Part shown: positions 24,908 through 36,795 of the stretch, piece after piece
How positions within the stretch are numbered: position 1 is the stretch's first letter
How the letters are laid out: every line of letters begins with the position of its first letter
DNA from: Archegozetes longisetosus
Lineage: Eukaryota > Arthropoda > Arachnida > Sarcoptiformes > Trhypochthoniidae
Length of the DNA stretch: 64,000 nucleotides
Assembly (NCBI GenBank): GCA_018873245.2
Contig: JAEMBT020000006.1
Coordinates: 13,362,387-13,426,386 of the forward strand
Reading direction: 5' to 3'
Position numbers and translations under genes: made by a program
The notes under the pieces: model-generated
What the model was told of the DNA's origin: nothing
The model's input: only the letters and a program-made list of their open reading frames with translations
Databases searched by the model: none

Positions 24908-25192
24908 GATTTTATTAATTACGCCAATAAGATTGGTACTGTAATGAATATAAAATTCAATTTGATATAAAATATAGAATTTTCATACCTATTCTTGAAA
25001 TAAAAATTAAGTACAAAAAAAGGTCGGGATATGAAAAGTTATTTGAAAACCCAAAACTACTTTTTCAAAAATTTCATCAAATTGGGCTAAATTTATATAA
25101 AATTTAACAGAAATTTATGTCAATAAATGCGTAGATTATAATGTACATCTACACTAACTTAACATGCTTTAAAACACCTTTAAAGGACTTTT

Positions 25193-25303
25193 ATTACGTT
25201 AATTGTCAATTAATTTTAATTGCTACTTACATGAAACTGATTTTCCAATGTTTCAGCATTTGTTAATGTAAATAGCAATTAAAATTAATTGACAATTAAT
25301 GTT
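25193..25303. repeat. Short palindrome (about 37-nt arms, 35-nt loop)
   Basis: ttaattgtcaattaatttta at about 25198 is mirrored by taaaattaattgacaattaa at about 25280, extending to about 37 nt with flanks. It could form a cruciform or hairpin. Confidence 0.7.
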
Positions 25304-25939
25304 GAGTGCTTATAATGAGTCCTATGGTAAAATTTAAAATTTGAAAAAAAACCATTTGACCCCTTATCCCATCTTAAATCGAATAAAACTTTTATCATAC
25401 AAGGAGAAGAGCTGAAGTTAATTCTGAGAAAGAACCGAAATGGTTCTCGAACTTTAATATGTCTAGAGATTTGAAGAAATTCAAACAATAGACGCAATTT
25501 GAAAGGTTAAAAGCTGTAGTAAGAATAATAGTACCGTCGACCGAAAAGATTATGCATTGATCCCGGATTAATCTCTGATGTGTTTGGATAAAATAACAAC
25601 AACGAGACATAAATGGAGATAATAATAATTTAGCCATTTCAAAACATTATTAGTTTTTAAAAGGATGATTTGAAAACTTTAACAACAATTTTAACATTTT
25701 GTATTAAAAACATATAAATAGACGAGTTATCTTTAATTTTAGCTATATTTGAACACTGAGCGCGAGGTTATGGGACACAAATTCAGATTAAGAGTTAGCC
25801 ATATAAAAGCTCTGCGGAAGTTTTGTGTACATATTATACATAAGGAGAGTTTCGCGGTCCCTTAGAACTCGGCCCAAATATGGATTCATTTGGCACTTCT
25901 TGTATTGAGTGATAAGCTGAAAATAATATATGATTTTGC

Positions 25940-26310
25940 TTATAACCTGATCTCTAATTTCTCTGAATGACTCTAAAGATTTTCAAGAAACTTTCCACTC
26001 AAATATTACTCTGCCAAAAATATATTTTATAATGGAAACAAATCTTCAAAACTCTCTTAGATATGGAGCCAAAAGATACCCAACATATTGTTTGAGAAAA
26101 ATGAAGATCATAAGCAGATAAAACTTATCCTCTAACTTTTGAGCTATGTCTCTTTGGGTGCCATTCCTAAGATAATTTTTTGAAACATGTTTTCCATTAT
26201 AAAATTCAGTACAATAAACTTATAAAATATATTTTTGACAGAGTAATATTTAAGTGAAAAGTTTCTTGAAAATCTTTAGAAGTGATGATCTGTTACTGAT
26301 ATTTTTGGGT
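25940..26310. repeat. Foldback element (arms about 100-170 nt)
   Basis: The block aaagattttcaagaaacttt at about 25976 and the adjoining aatattactctgccaaaaat stretch return inverted at about 26220-26285. Weaker pairing continues toward the centre near 26120. No ORF. Confidence 0.65.
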
Positions 26311-27054
26311 AGATTTTTAGAGATCAATAATTATTCATGGATTCTGAATGATCCGATCATAGCTGAAGAATTTGCGCAGAGTCAGTATTTCGAAGAAAAG
26401 TGTGGAGAAATATGCATCTGATTTGAGACCTTTACTTAAATCGAGTTTACTTTCACATGATTTCATTTTCTTATTCATCAAATTTTTTCTATTGAAGATG
26501 TACAATTAAAGAGTTTGAAATTTCCTAAGGGATAAGAAGCTAACATTTTAGGGCCAAAATTCTTAAATAAAACACTCACAGTTTCGTACTTCATAAATAA
26601 TAGACAAAACACAGATTTTGAAAAGATTTATTTTGTTTTAGAGCATAATTTCCAGATAATCTTATATGAAAATGATCATAACATAACTAAAATTGTTTGT
26701 TAGTAATGCGGTTTTTGTTAATAATCACAGATTACACTTAAATTCTACTTAGATTTTGATTTCCAAATATTAATAGTCAGTTAACAAACTTTTGTTCCAC
26801 TAAATTAAGGCTTAAAGTGATTTTTACTAATGACCAGTAAAACTTAAGGAAGTTTCAAAGCCCTTAATTTTACATTGATTTGAAAAATTAATTCCAAAAC
26901 CAAATTGTTCTGAAGTTAACAAAACGGATTAACTGCAAGATAAAATAATAGAAAACCACAATCAATCATAGACCCAACTTTAGAGAAGAGTAAATTGAGA
27001 TCTCGATAGTTATTAATAGACTTAATCATTAAGTAGATTGCAAGATATAATCAT

Positions 27055-27510
27055 TGTAAAGGAGAGGATAACTCCCGGAGACAGACAGTAAACAAACAAA
27101 CAAACCTGTGACTAGTCTCGAGGGACCTGAGATTAGGGAAAACAGAACTGAACAAGAGAATGGAATTTGATCGACGATATATAAGGTCGAGAAAAGGTTC
27201 AGTCGAGGAGTTTTTTTGTTTTTGATCTAAAAGTTCGGCGTGTAAAAGCCAGAACATGTATTTGATTGATATTTATGCAGATTGTTAACAAATTTTTTAG
27301 TGGTTCTGTAAATGTATCTATAAACGTAACAATAAAAACTTGTATCTATCTAAGAAACCCTTTGTTTGATCATCTATAAAATTGTTAAGTCCACTGGAGT
27401 AGCGCGTCGGCAGTGTACTCCCAGTTAAGAAAAAGCTTCTCGTAGACAAGAGCGAGTGACGTGGTCAAGACCACTGGTGGAGCCCCCAAATCTATAACAG
27501 ATAAGCGGAG
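27055..27510 (+). mobile_element. LTR-like block with possible primer-binding site
   Basis: A GC-richer block begins near tgtaaaggagaggataac (27055). It has a TATA-like motif (gatatataagg, about 27176), an AATAAA near 27330, and a GC-rich tail with tggtggagcccccaaatc at about 27474. That last motif could pair with a tRNA 3' end, as a primer-binding site would. No pol genes follow and no clear target duplication was found, so a solo or truncated LTR is the best guess. Confidence 0.4.
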
Positions 27511-27625
27511 CAAGCCTCCTTTTTTATTATATAGCGCGTGCCATCCCTTACACATAACAAATAATTAAAATAATTTTTATATGAACAAAAATCTATTCTA
27601 ATTACTATCCTGTATTAGAAATAAA

Positions 27626-28680
27626 AGGAGAATGCTTACGGTTTATGTGGGCCAGTTAAGGCCCCGATATAGCCTACACCATTTGATAGAACTTATCGAG
27701 TAGAGCAACTTTGTCTGCGGGTACCTTCCTGAAATCCATGGCTGAGAGGTGCTAGAGGCCATCAAATATCCTGAAAAAAAACTCGCCAGAATTCGACAAA
27801 TAAGGTGTCTAAACACATGTATTCGAGCTCGAAGAATCTGATCATGCTACTTTCAGAACAATTAAATTAACAGTTTTCGAGATATAACATTAAAAACAAC
27901 TGAACAAAACATTTTTCCAGGACAACCCGTTGTCCACCCTTTGCGCGCGGCTGTTATTTTGTACAAATACGATCAAGTCATTATTTCCAGGAAAGGGTGT
28001 TTATCTCTCCTTTAAGGAAATATGACAGCCCACACTGTGGTTGCTGTTGATCGTTCTAGTAGCTTTTACGAATGCGCCCTGGTCGGCTGACGTATTCGAA
28101 GGACCAGTAGCCATAATTTATGCCACGGAGCTTAGCGCACCACTCCCGACGCCATTATTCCCAAACCAGCTTAGTTATCACTTGTACCAGATATGGCGGC
28201 ATAATCGATACATATCACCCAGGGTCTTAGTCAGCCTTAGAAAGCTGTTTCCCGCCGCCACCGTGAGGAGTTGACCCCCGTTTTGTGTTCACGCGCTTTG
28301 GGATGCCTTTTAGGTCACTGAACCCCACATAACGATATAGACACCCCTTACAGATTTCAATCGCATGCCGACATATTTACATGGATCCGACCCAGTGTTA
28401 TCATCTAATAATTAGGATATCTCGAAAACTGTTGATCCAGTCGCCCTGAAAGTGGCATAATCGAATTTTATGAGTTTGAACACATGTTTCGACATCTTAT
28501 GTTTCGAAATCTGACAACTCTTAGCGAAATTTGATGCTGTCTAGCGCCTCTCAATCATGGATTTCAGAAAAGTGCTTGTAGACAAAGTTACTCTACTCGA
28601 TAAGTTTTATCAAATGATATAGGTTTCATCGGAAGCTTATTTGGCCAAAAACGCGAATTCTCTTTTTCGAACTGATAAAT
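27626..28680. mobile_element. Foldback/TIR element (arms about 250-270 nt, spacer about 530 nt)
   Basis: The left arm (about 27626-27895) and right arm (about 28428-28680) are diverged reverse complements. They share aacttatcgagtagag, ctttgtct, ctgaaatccatg, gagaggtgctag/gagaggcgctag and cagttttcgagatat. The spacer is much GC-richer than its surroundings and contains a 77-codon ORF (28041-28274) with no recognised motif. It looks like a non-autonomous DNA transposon with long TIRs, possibly carrying captured DNA. Confidence 0.7.
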
Positions 28681-29394
28681 GCAAGTGACCTGGTGATGCC
28701 ATAAATAAACTTGGCTGAGTCTAGCGATTTCTAAGAAAACGAGTTTTGCTCTACATTATCTTAAACTTTTAATAAAAGAAAATATTTAGAAAATTTCAAT
28801 GAGTATCAAATTAGTGATATAATTTCCTAAAGATTTTTGGCATCATGTCAAGTTCTAAGAAACTAAAATGAATTTTTAAATTACTTCCCCCAATAACTGA
28901 TTAATTAATTCTATCATATGTTAAATTTTTGTGTAATCTTGACATTAAATACATGTTAATTAATTTATGCTGTATATTCCTTCAGTATTTGAGACTTAAT
29001 TGAATGTTAATTTATAATTTAAAATCATAGGAAAACTTTCAATAATTCTTAAATTTTATTAGACTAGTCTATCTAAAAGTAATCGATATATAAATCATAT
29101 TTATAATTAGTAATAATCATATCTTAACCTTTTAGAACAGCCTCAGTAACCTCAATTGAAGCAATCACCCAATTCTAACTAAAACGGGTCATTGACACCC
29201 TAGAATTTAACCTATGATTGCAAAAGTACTTGCCTATCGAAGAATTAATGTCCCTTTAAACCGCTGTGTCTTTCCCGAATTCTGTGCTCTTTACTACATG
29301 TTAAAAATCCTGTGAAACACTTTTCAATTTGTTATGTAATCTATATTATTTATCAATAAAGCATTATATCCTAAGTTTGTTTGATTTATAATGC
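28681..29394. other. Intergenic, no gene recognised
   Basis: AT-rich spacer between the foldback element and the broken ORF. Nothing recognisable. Confidence 0.4.
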
Positions 29395-30027
29395 ATGGTT
29401 CTATCGAAGAACACCAGACTTTACAATATAACCTCAGAGTTCGAATATTATAAGGAGGTAGAACTGAACCAACTATTCGAATATCAAAAGCACATTCAAG
29501 TGTGCCATGTATTGTTTTGGTGTAAAGACTATTGACAGAGTCCTATAACTATCCACACATTGATGCAATTGAGACGCCATGGTCTGATTAGATTCCCAGG
29601 CGGAGGCTCGGATCAACAGATCATCTACGAGAAACAAATTTTGGATAATTTATACCGAAAACTAGAGGAAGAAATCAATTATAAGTCGTGTAAGGTTACA
29701 TTTGATGACCATTTATTCTCACATATCGGTCTCAAGACTGATATTATGCTCCATTTCTTTGGCAAATAACTATCCCTAGAAGTGTTCGAGAGTATAGAGA
29801 GAACTCATGCCAGAGATTTCCCAGAGGAATCGTTGGGTCTGTCTCGAGTGCCAATAAGTGCTGACAGTCACCAAACTTATGAACCTGTTATCAATTTTTT
29901 CTCTAATTTTATGAAACAGAAATTTGCCGGTAATGCAAAGTATCAATTAGTTGAAGCTATCATCAAATTTAAGCTCTTTGGACACAATGATGTCAAAAAA
30001 ATTGTAAAAATAGTTGGACAAGCTTGA
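29395..30027 (+). pseudogene. Broken ORF of about 210 codons, unknown family
   Basis: From an ATG at 29395 one frame runs to a TAA at 30025-30027, interrupted by TGA at 29533-29535 and TAA at 29767-29769. Composition on both sides of each stop is typical of protein (for example RRHGLIRFPGGGSDQQ before and DFPEESLGLSRVPISAD after the second stop). No splice sites remove the stops. I do not recognise the family; a host gene or a mobile or viral relic are both possible. Confidence 0.4.
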
Positions 30028-30227
30028 GAAAGAGCACGAATAAAGCTTTTATTCAATTCTGATCTGAATGCTAGAAATTGATATAAACTTGAAATTTATG
30101 AGATTTTTAAAGTGATTTAAAGGAAAAACAAGTTAGTCTTTGATGCACAAAACAGAACAATCAATTCAAGTTTCTTTACGCAATAAGTATGAAGAAACAT
30201 GTCCTTCAGCTGCGATCCGAGTTATCT

Positions 30228-31390
30228 ATTTTGATAGTTTAATCTCAACTACACTTGAGACTGGCATATATAGACTTGATTTGATTCGTGTTAACTTATT
30301 GCTATAGTTACATAAGTTTTATCAATCAAAAACATAATCTTATAAAACCGACTGAAAGGACGTTTTCACGAACATTAAATCACCAAAAACTTTAGCGAGC
30401 TCGTTAGGGAAGTCTTCAATTTGTTGACTTGTTAATTGTTGTTTCAGTTTAAAAATCGATAATCGAACGAAAATGACAATTGATATATACATAACTGTGA
30501 CAAGTCCTCCCTGTCGTGCAGTCTTAATGGTTGCTAAACAGCTCAATATTGATCTCAATGAGAAGATTTTGAACCTGAGGGAAGGCGAAAATCGTAAACC
30601 TGAATTTCTCGCGGTAAGACTCGGCAAATATGAAAATTAAAAATTTATTTACGATTAAGTTTTGAGAATATTCTCAGTTTTATAGGTTTAAATTTTAGAC
30701 TGAAATATTTAACCTTAAAACTTAACGTTTAATTGACAGCTAAATCCTGCACATACAGTTCCAACAATAGTTGACGATGGATTCGCATTATGGGAAAGTC
30801 GTGCCATTATTCAATATCTATGCAACAAATACGCCCCTGATTCTGATCTTTATCCAAAGACCCGAAGAAAAGGGCTCAAGTTGATCGTGCTCTAAATTTT
30901 GATATCGGATCGCTTTTTCTTTCCATTAGAGGAGCTATTGTAATAAAACTATAAGTACAAATAAGCTTTTAACTTGAAATTTTTATCTTAAAAACATTAT
31001 CATATTTAGCTGAATAAAATAAATCGTGCCATTGATCCAACTGAAGAACAGCTAGCATCACTTAAAAATAACCTGAAACTTTTGGATACAATGATTGGTA
31101 GTAAAGCATATGTGGCCGCAGACCATTTGACAATCGCAGACTTATCAATCTTGTCTGGATCTACTATTCTCTCTTTTGTGAAGTATGATTTAACTGATTA
31201 TCCAAACGTTAAGCAATGGTATGAAAAGCTTGAAAGCGAATTACCCTATTTCAAAGAAGTCAATGAAAGAGCGAGAGCTGTGTTTGAGGAAAGAATTCGT
31301 AATGCCAATGCTAATAAATAAATCAAGTTCATTCATATCCTTATTCAGTATATTGTAGTGTAATTAGTTTTTACTTGTTTGAAAACTACA
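30228..31390 (+). repeat. Inverted duplication, left arm (GST copy 1)
   Basis: About 1.16 kb, including promoter, all exons, introns and 3' flank of GST copy 1. It is repeated as a reverse complement at about 34520-35685. Similarity begins near attttgatagtt at 30228, covers the TATA-like tatatagactt (30264), and fades after about 31390. Confidence 0.85.
30473..31321 (+). pseudogene. Delta-class glutathione S-transferase, frameshifted copy 1
   Basis: Exons 30473-30613, 30740-30939, 31010-31321. The N-terminal thioredoxin-like domain has MTIDIYITVTSPPCR with the catalytic Ser before PP. It also has [17 protein letters not shown] with the cis-Pro and Glu-Ser glutathione-binding residues. The C-terminal helical domain includes AADHLTIADLSILS. 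Exon 2 is 200 nt instead of the 201 nt in copy 2: one A is missing in the run at about 30856 (ccaaagaccc against ccgaaagaccc). Reading then hits a stop before the end of the exon. All other exons are intact and splice sites are conserved, so the loss is recent or an assembly error. An AATAAA lies at 31421-31426. An intact copy would be about 216 residues, the usual length of the class. Confidence 0.85.
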
Positions 31391-32380
31391 AACTTTTATG
31401 GAATTGAATGAAAACTAAAAAATAAAGATTTTCAGTTCTAAGTTTTGACATTGGAGCTTGAGTTTCATTACAGTTGAAATGAATCATTAACAAGTGTCTA
31501 CAATGTTATTTCATTCATATGATAGGCTGAAAATAATTATTAGTTCAGCTAAATTTTTATATTCAAACTGGTTCGAAGTTCGAATTCAAACAATCGGTAG
31601 TCTAGAAGCAATTATTGTTTTTTGAGTCTCGTAAGAATGAAGCTAGGAATGACAGAGTGTTTGAATTTCACTCATAATAATCTAGTTACACAAAAATGAG
31701 GAAACCAGTTATTGTATAGATATCACAACAAGAGGTAAATAATTCAAAATTAATAGACTTAATTAGATCTCAATTGCTCTATTTTTCAAGTACTCAAGAT
31801 GTCATTAATAACTTTCAATTTAGATTTTGTCATTCAAACCCTTATTACAAGTGATTGCTTAAACTTTACATTGATTAATCAAGACTTTTTTCAAAGTTAA
31901 TGCAGTTTCTCACAAAAAATTAATTTTCTAAAAATAAAACATCGATACTAAAAGACCAAAATATAGAAAATAATGATCTAATGAAGAGTAGCTTACATTT
32001 GAGTAAACAACAGTGTTTACCAACACCAGATAAATTTCTTAATATCTACAGTAATAAAAAGATATTTCGGTATAAATGAAGGTCATTAACAATCCATTTC
32101 ATTGTTATTTGATTATTTCAGTATGAGAAATAGTGAACCCTATTACTGAAATAATTTGAAAGTTTCACAATGTTTTCACAGTCGATAACTTAGCAAATAC
32201 GCTAGAAATAAAAACATCTAATGGAACGCCTGAATAAATGTTTTTACTCTCGATTGAAAATATTTCACTCATAAATTTGAAGTTCAAATGGATATAAATA
32301 GCAAGAATTTCCTTTAAGTCTGAAAGATTTGAAAGTTTGATATACAAAGAATTACATGAATTTCTGTAAAACAAGTTATA

Positions 32381-32670
32381 ATGAAAACAAAACTTTTATT
32401 AACCATAATTTTGGTAATCCTCTGCTCGCAATACGGTATGTCATAAAAATTCTTTGGATTAAAGGTAATGTCTATGATTAATAACTTTCTAAACTTCTGG
32501 TTTTTATGAATCTAGCTTTGGGTCAGTACTTTCAGATGTATGGGACACATGTAGGTTGTCCTTACCGTCCATTCGAGTGCTATCGTTATTGTCAAATTGT
32601 TGCCAGAAGAAGTGGGTTCTGTGGAGGACGTTTTGGGGGACGATGCATTTGTAATTTTCGATTTTATTAA
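32381..32670 (+). CDS. Defensin (arthropod CS-alpha-beta antimicrobial peptide), two exons
   Basis: Exons 32381-32435 and 32516-32670 joined at a GT-AG intron of 80 nt in phase 1; 69 residues. A signal peptide (MKTKLLLTIILVILCSQYALG) is followed by a short linker and a mature region with six cysteines. Their spacing is C-x6-C-x3-C-x9-C-x7-C-x-C, the same as tick and scorpion-type ancestral defensins, including the glycine-rich GFCGGRFGG loop and final CIC. Such peptides are secreted and damage bacterial membranes. An AATAAA lies at 32684-32689, 14 nt after the stop. The gene sits between the two arms of the GST inverted duplication. It is too short for simple ORF calling, which is why it can be missed. 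Confidence 0.88.
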
Positions 32671-32754
32671 ACTTTTTCTATAAAATAAAAGTTTACTCTT
32701 AAATGTGTGTATAATAGCTGATAACCAAAAAACTGTTACTCAAGTAATGCATAA

Positions 32755-32874
32755 TGAAAAACGGAATGAAACAAATATCTCTATGCTTATGTATCTACAT
32801 GATTAGGCTCAATACTCTCCTTATGACTGTATCATGTACTCCAAAAGGGATGCGTTTATGCGTTCCGTTTTTCA
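32755..32874. mobile_element. Small MITE-like element (120 bp) with 14-bp TIRs
   Basis: tgaaaaacggaatg on the left and cgttccgtttttca on the right are inverted copies. The 90-nt interior shows no coding potential. It lies just downstream of the defensin gene. Confidence 0.55.
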
Positions 32875-33261
32875 CAACGAACAAACTATTTATGTAAAGA
32901 AATTTATATTTTACTGTTATTTTTAAATAAATACCCAAATAAAGCGATTATTTATTTGAAAAACTCGACGTTATAAACAGAAGTGATAATCACAATTGCA
33001 ATCGAAATAACGAATAGAATAACATGAGAAACAAATACAGAATAATAAGCAATACAAACTTTACATAACGTTTTGCTAGGGATCTAGAGCAACAACTATA
33101 CAATATAGATTTTTGAAACTGGTTTTTCGGTAAATAAGTTGACTTTTTGATTGGACCTTAAAACACTGGATTTCGGTTTTGAAGCAGCGGAAATCTCTGT
33201 CTTAAAAATACCTAAAGCGTGCATAAAACCCAAAAACTTTCAATAACTTTTGGGTTATAAT

Positions 33262-33530
33262 AAAATGACACGATTTCGTGTTGTAATGATAGATCAAGAA
33301 GCGCTCCCCCAAGAAATTGTTCTAGCAAAAGGCATCAAATGAAGCCTGGTATACATCTTCAGATGAGTGGTTTGAGTATCACTATCAACTGATCCATGGT
33401 GATAATCGGCATTATACTTAAACCATTCATCTGAAGGTGTACACCATCCCTCATTCGATATCTTTTATTGGAACAACTTCTTGGGCGAGCGCTTCTTGAG
33501 CTATAATTACATATGATTTCGTGTCACCAG
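33262..33530. repeat. Foldback element (arms about 120 nt)
   Basis: gacacgatttcgtg, caagaagcgctcccccaaga and cttcagatgagtggttt on the left are mirrored on the right by cgagcgcttcttgag, gatttcgtgtc and aaaccattcatctgaag. The axis is near 33400. Overall identity is high with point differences. Confidence 0.75.
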
Positions 33531-34519
33531 CTTTCATTAAGTCCTATAATTAATAAAGTACATGATTAAATAATTAAATAACTACACACTATTATAGAAT
33601 ACACATTATTATACACTATACACTACCACAAATAGTGTTTACATTAAAATACCGGTTTTTTGGGGGATAAAGTTGGCAACTGCAATTCTCTAACCAACTG
33701 CCCGCAAAACCGAAGTTCTCCCGAAAACTGATACTCTATTAAATTTCGTTTTGCATGTGTTCGACTAAATAAAAGAGATGCATATCAATTTATTGAAATC
33801 AAACACTTTAATAATTCTATACAAACAATTCGATCAGATTTTGATGGTGTAATCTCTAGTATTGCTTCACGTAAAGATAATTTCGTTCAAGTCCCAATAT
33901 TGATATGATTACACTTTTGTTTGTAATTGTTTGCATATTTATAGATTACTTTCATATGTATGCTCTAATGGGAGGGGAACTTGGTGGTGAAAGTGAGCGA
34001 GGCAATTTGAAGTCACCAATACACCCCTTGGATGGTCTCATAATATGAAAAAAGTATTAAAACTTATCTACGTATAGTTTGGGGATAAAAGAATTTATTG
34101 TTAATTTCATTATAATGATTTCTATGGAGAAACCAAAGTTTTCAAAAAATGATTTGACTCTTGTCCCTTGCAAACGAGATAAGACGACTTATAATATATT
34201 CAAGGGGAATGATTTAATTTATCTTTTGAAAAACACATCGAAATTAAATTACAACTCTTTATTTTGGATTCGATATTCGATATTACATTGTTTTATTTCG
34301 ATCTATACTTACTAACATTATATTGCTAATTATTGTATATACACCTATCCAAAATAAATTTAATATCATTTTTGTTACAGTTTGTAACTAATTAAATATT
34401 TCTATGTGTCTTATAAATACTTACTATAGAAGTTCTCATAGTAATTATTCAAGACCACTATGACTACAATTTGAAATTTTCAGAAGCTTGAACCAACTCT
34501 CTTATTTCATAAAAGTTTG

Positions 34520-35685
34520 CATTTTTCAAATAAGTAAGAACTAAAGTATGTTTCAATATACTGGATAGGGATATTAATAAACTTGATTTATTTGTTAGCA
34601 TTGGCATTACGCATTCTTTCCTCAAACACAGCTCTCGCTCTTTCATTGACTTCTTTGAAATAGGGTAATTCCTTTTCGAGTTTTTCATACCATTGCTTAA
34701 CGTTTGGATAATCAGTTAAATCATACTTCACAAAAGAGAAAACAGTAGATCCAGATAAGATTGACAAGTCTGCGATTGTCAAATGGTCTGCGGCCACATA
34801 TCCATTACTACCAATCATTGTATCCAAAAGTTTCAGATTATTCTTAAGTGAAGTTATCTGTTCCTCAGTTGGATCAATGGCACGATTTATTTTATTCAGC
34901 TAAATATGATAATGTTTTTAAGTTAAAAATTTCAAGTTAAAAGCTTGGACTTTATTACATTAGCTCTTCTTATGGAAGGAAGAAACGATCCGATATCAAA
35001 ATTTAGAGCACAATCAACTCTAGCCCTTTTCTTCGGGTCTTTCGGATAAAGATCAGAATCAGGGGCATATTTGTTGCACAGATATTGAATAATGGCACGA
35101 CTTTCCCATAATGCGAATCCATCGTCAACTATTGTTGGCACTGAATGTGCAGGATTTAGCTGTCAATTAAACATTAAGATAAATTTTAGGTTAAATATTT
35201 CAGTTTAAAAGTTAAACCTGTGAAACTGAGAAAGCTTCTAAAATTTAATCGAAAATATGTTTTTTAATTTTCATATTTGCCGAGTCTTACCGCGAGAAAT
35301 TCAGGTGTACGATTTTCACCTTCCCGCAGGTTCAAAATCTTCTCTTTGAAATCAATATCGAGCTGTTTAACAACCATTAAGACTGTACGACAGGGAGGAC
35401 TTGTCGCAGTTATGTATATATCAATTGTCATCTTCTTTTGATTATCAATTTGTTAATTAGAGCAACAATTAACGAGTGAATTAATAAATTGAAGACTCTT
35501 CTAAGGAGCTCTCGTTAAAGTTTTTGGTGAATTAATGTTCGTGTAAACGCCTCTTCAACTGTTTTTATAAGATTATGTGTTAGATTGATAAAACTTATGT
35601 AACTATAGCAATAAATTAAAACGAATTAGATCAAGTCTATATACACCACCCCAAATGTAGTTTTGATTGAACTATCAAAATAACA
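34520..35685 (-). repeat. Inverted duplication, right arm (GST copy 2)
   Basis: Reverse-complement counterpart of 30228-31390, including 5' and 3' flanks. The unit turns tail to tail, with 3.1 kb between the arms. Confidence 0.85.
34588..35431 (-). CDS. Delta-class glutathione S-transferase, intact copy 2
   Basis: Exons on the minus strand: 35291-35431, 34959-35159, 34588-34899; 47+67+103 codons plus stop give about 217 residues, all phase 0. The catalytic Ser lies in TSPPCRTVLM. The glutathione site [17 protein letters not shown], the DLYPKDPKKRARVD linker and the C-terminal helical domain with AADHLTIADLS are all present. The enzyme conjugates glutathione to electrophiles in the cytosol; delta GSTs in mites and insects are often linked to detoxification of plant compounds and insecticides. 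It differs from copy 1 by about ten substitutions plus the indel that breaks copy 1. The duplicated promoter region includes a TATA-like tatatagactt about 175-185 nt upstream of the start. Confidence 0.92.
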
Positions 35686-35689
35686 AAAC

Positions 35690-36795
35690 TTATATATATA
35701 TTTTTTTTAGTAAAATTCAATATTAAACCATATAAAATATACTTCTTCAGATGAGTGCTATAAAGTATCATCTTTTGTGGAATTAACGTTAAAGATAAGA
35801 CTTTATAAAACTCATTCTACTACTTTTGGGAATTATTCAATAATACTTATGAAATCTCAATTTATCGATTGCATCACAGAATAACTTAATAGCTATCGTA
35901 GAGGAATATACTTAAATGATTTATTTTCGAATGAATTTTCTCTATGTTCGTAACAACTTTTGAAACTTTTTAATATTTCGACTGACAAAAATTTATTAAA
36001 AACTTTAAGACTAAATTTTTCATATCTAAGAGACGTTAAAATAGGCTAGGTTTTGCCACATTGCCCGTGAAATATAATGTAAAATTCGCTAATAATATCG
36101 TTTAACTTCAAATTTTGGAAAATGGACTCATGATCACTGTAATTTATAAAAATAATAATTCGATCAATTTTTGATGAATTTTCATCGAGTATCTTGTCTC
36201 ATAAATATTACCGCTATCTTCATTAAACTATTCATGAAAATCTAGGATAAAATTTTCTATTCTTTTTCAATTTTAAATATTGAATGCAACGATAACCATA
36301 AACCACAGTTGACTAATCTCAAGGATTCTTGCCCGCGATTCTTGAGATGCGATTTCATGTCTCAAGTAAGGATTCCGTAAAGTACAGGAATCTCAATAAA
36401 CAGAATTTTTACACTATATATTCTTTCTTCTAAATAATTCAATGACTTATTAGTAAAATAGCTATAATTTCTTTAAACATGAATTATGTCTCGCTATTGT
36501 TTAATTTAATGATTCTTTTATTCAAATTCAGTCACTAGGAGTATACATCTTCAGATTATTGTCAACAAATTTTTGAAGTACTAAAGATTCGCATTTTTAC
36601 TGGAACATTTAATTCACTTCTATGATAAAGATTATTAATCTCATAAATAAAACAATAGAATGAAAATTTTTTTGAAAAATTTGTATGATTTTTCCTTTGA
36701 TTCTCTCTCAATAATAGACAGATCTGATCTAGCGACATTATTATGGACTACAATTCTTTATGTGCTTAATAAGTTGAGAAATATGATAAAAGAGA
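35690..36795. other. Intergenic, no gene recognised
   Basis: AT-rich spacer between the GST unit and the 3' end of the sushi-domain gene. Nothing recognisable. Confidence 0.4.

Larger units (their letters stand above)
24908..27050. other. Intergenic with foldback repeats, no gene recognised
   Basis: Apart from the two inverted repeats listed separately, this stretch is AT-rich and holds only short overlapping open frames at 25285-25637 with no recognisable motif. Confidence 0.4.

Noticed and set aside
27055..28680. One complete LTR retrotransposon
   Set aside because: No gag, reverse transcriptase or integrase motif follows the LTR-like block, and the next segment is a separate inverted-repeat element.
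29533..29535. In-frame TGA as a selenocysteine codon
   Set aside because: A second stop (TAA) in the same frame and no recognisable SECIS hairpin downstream make decay more likely.
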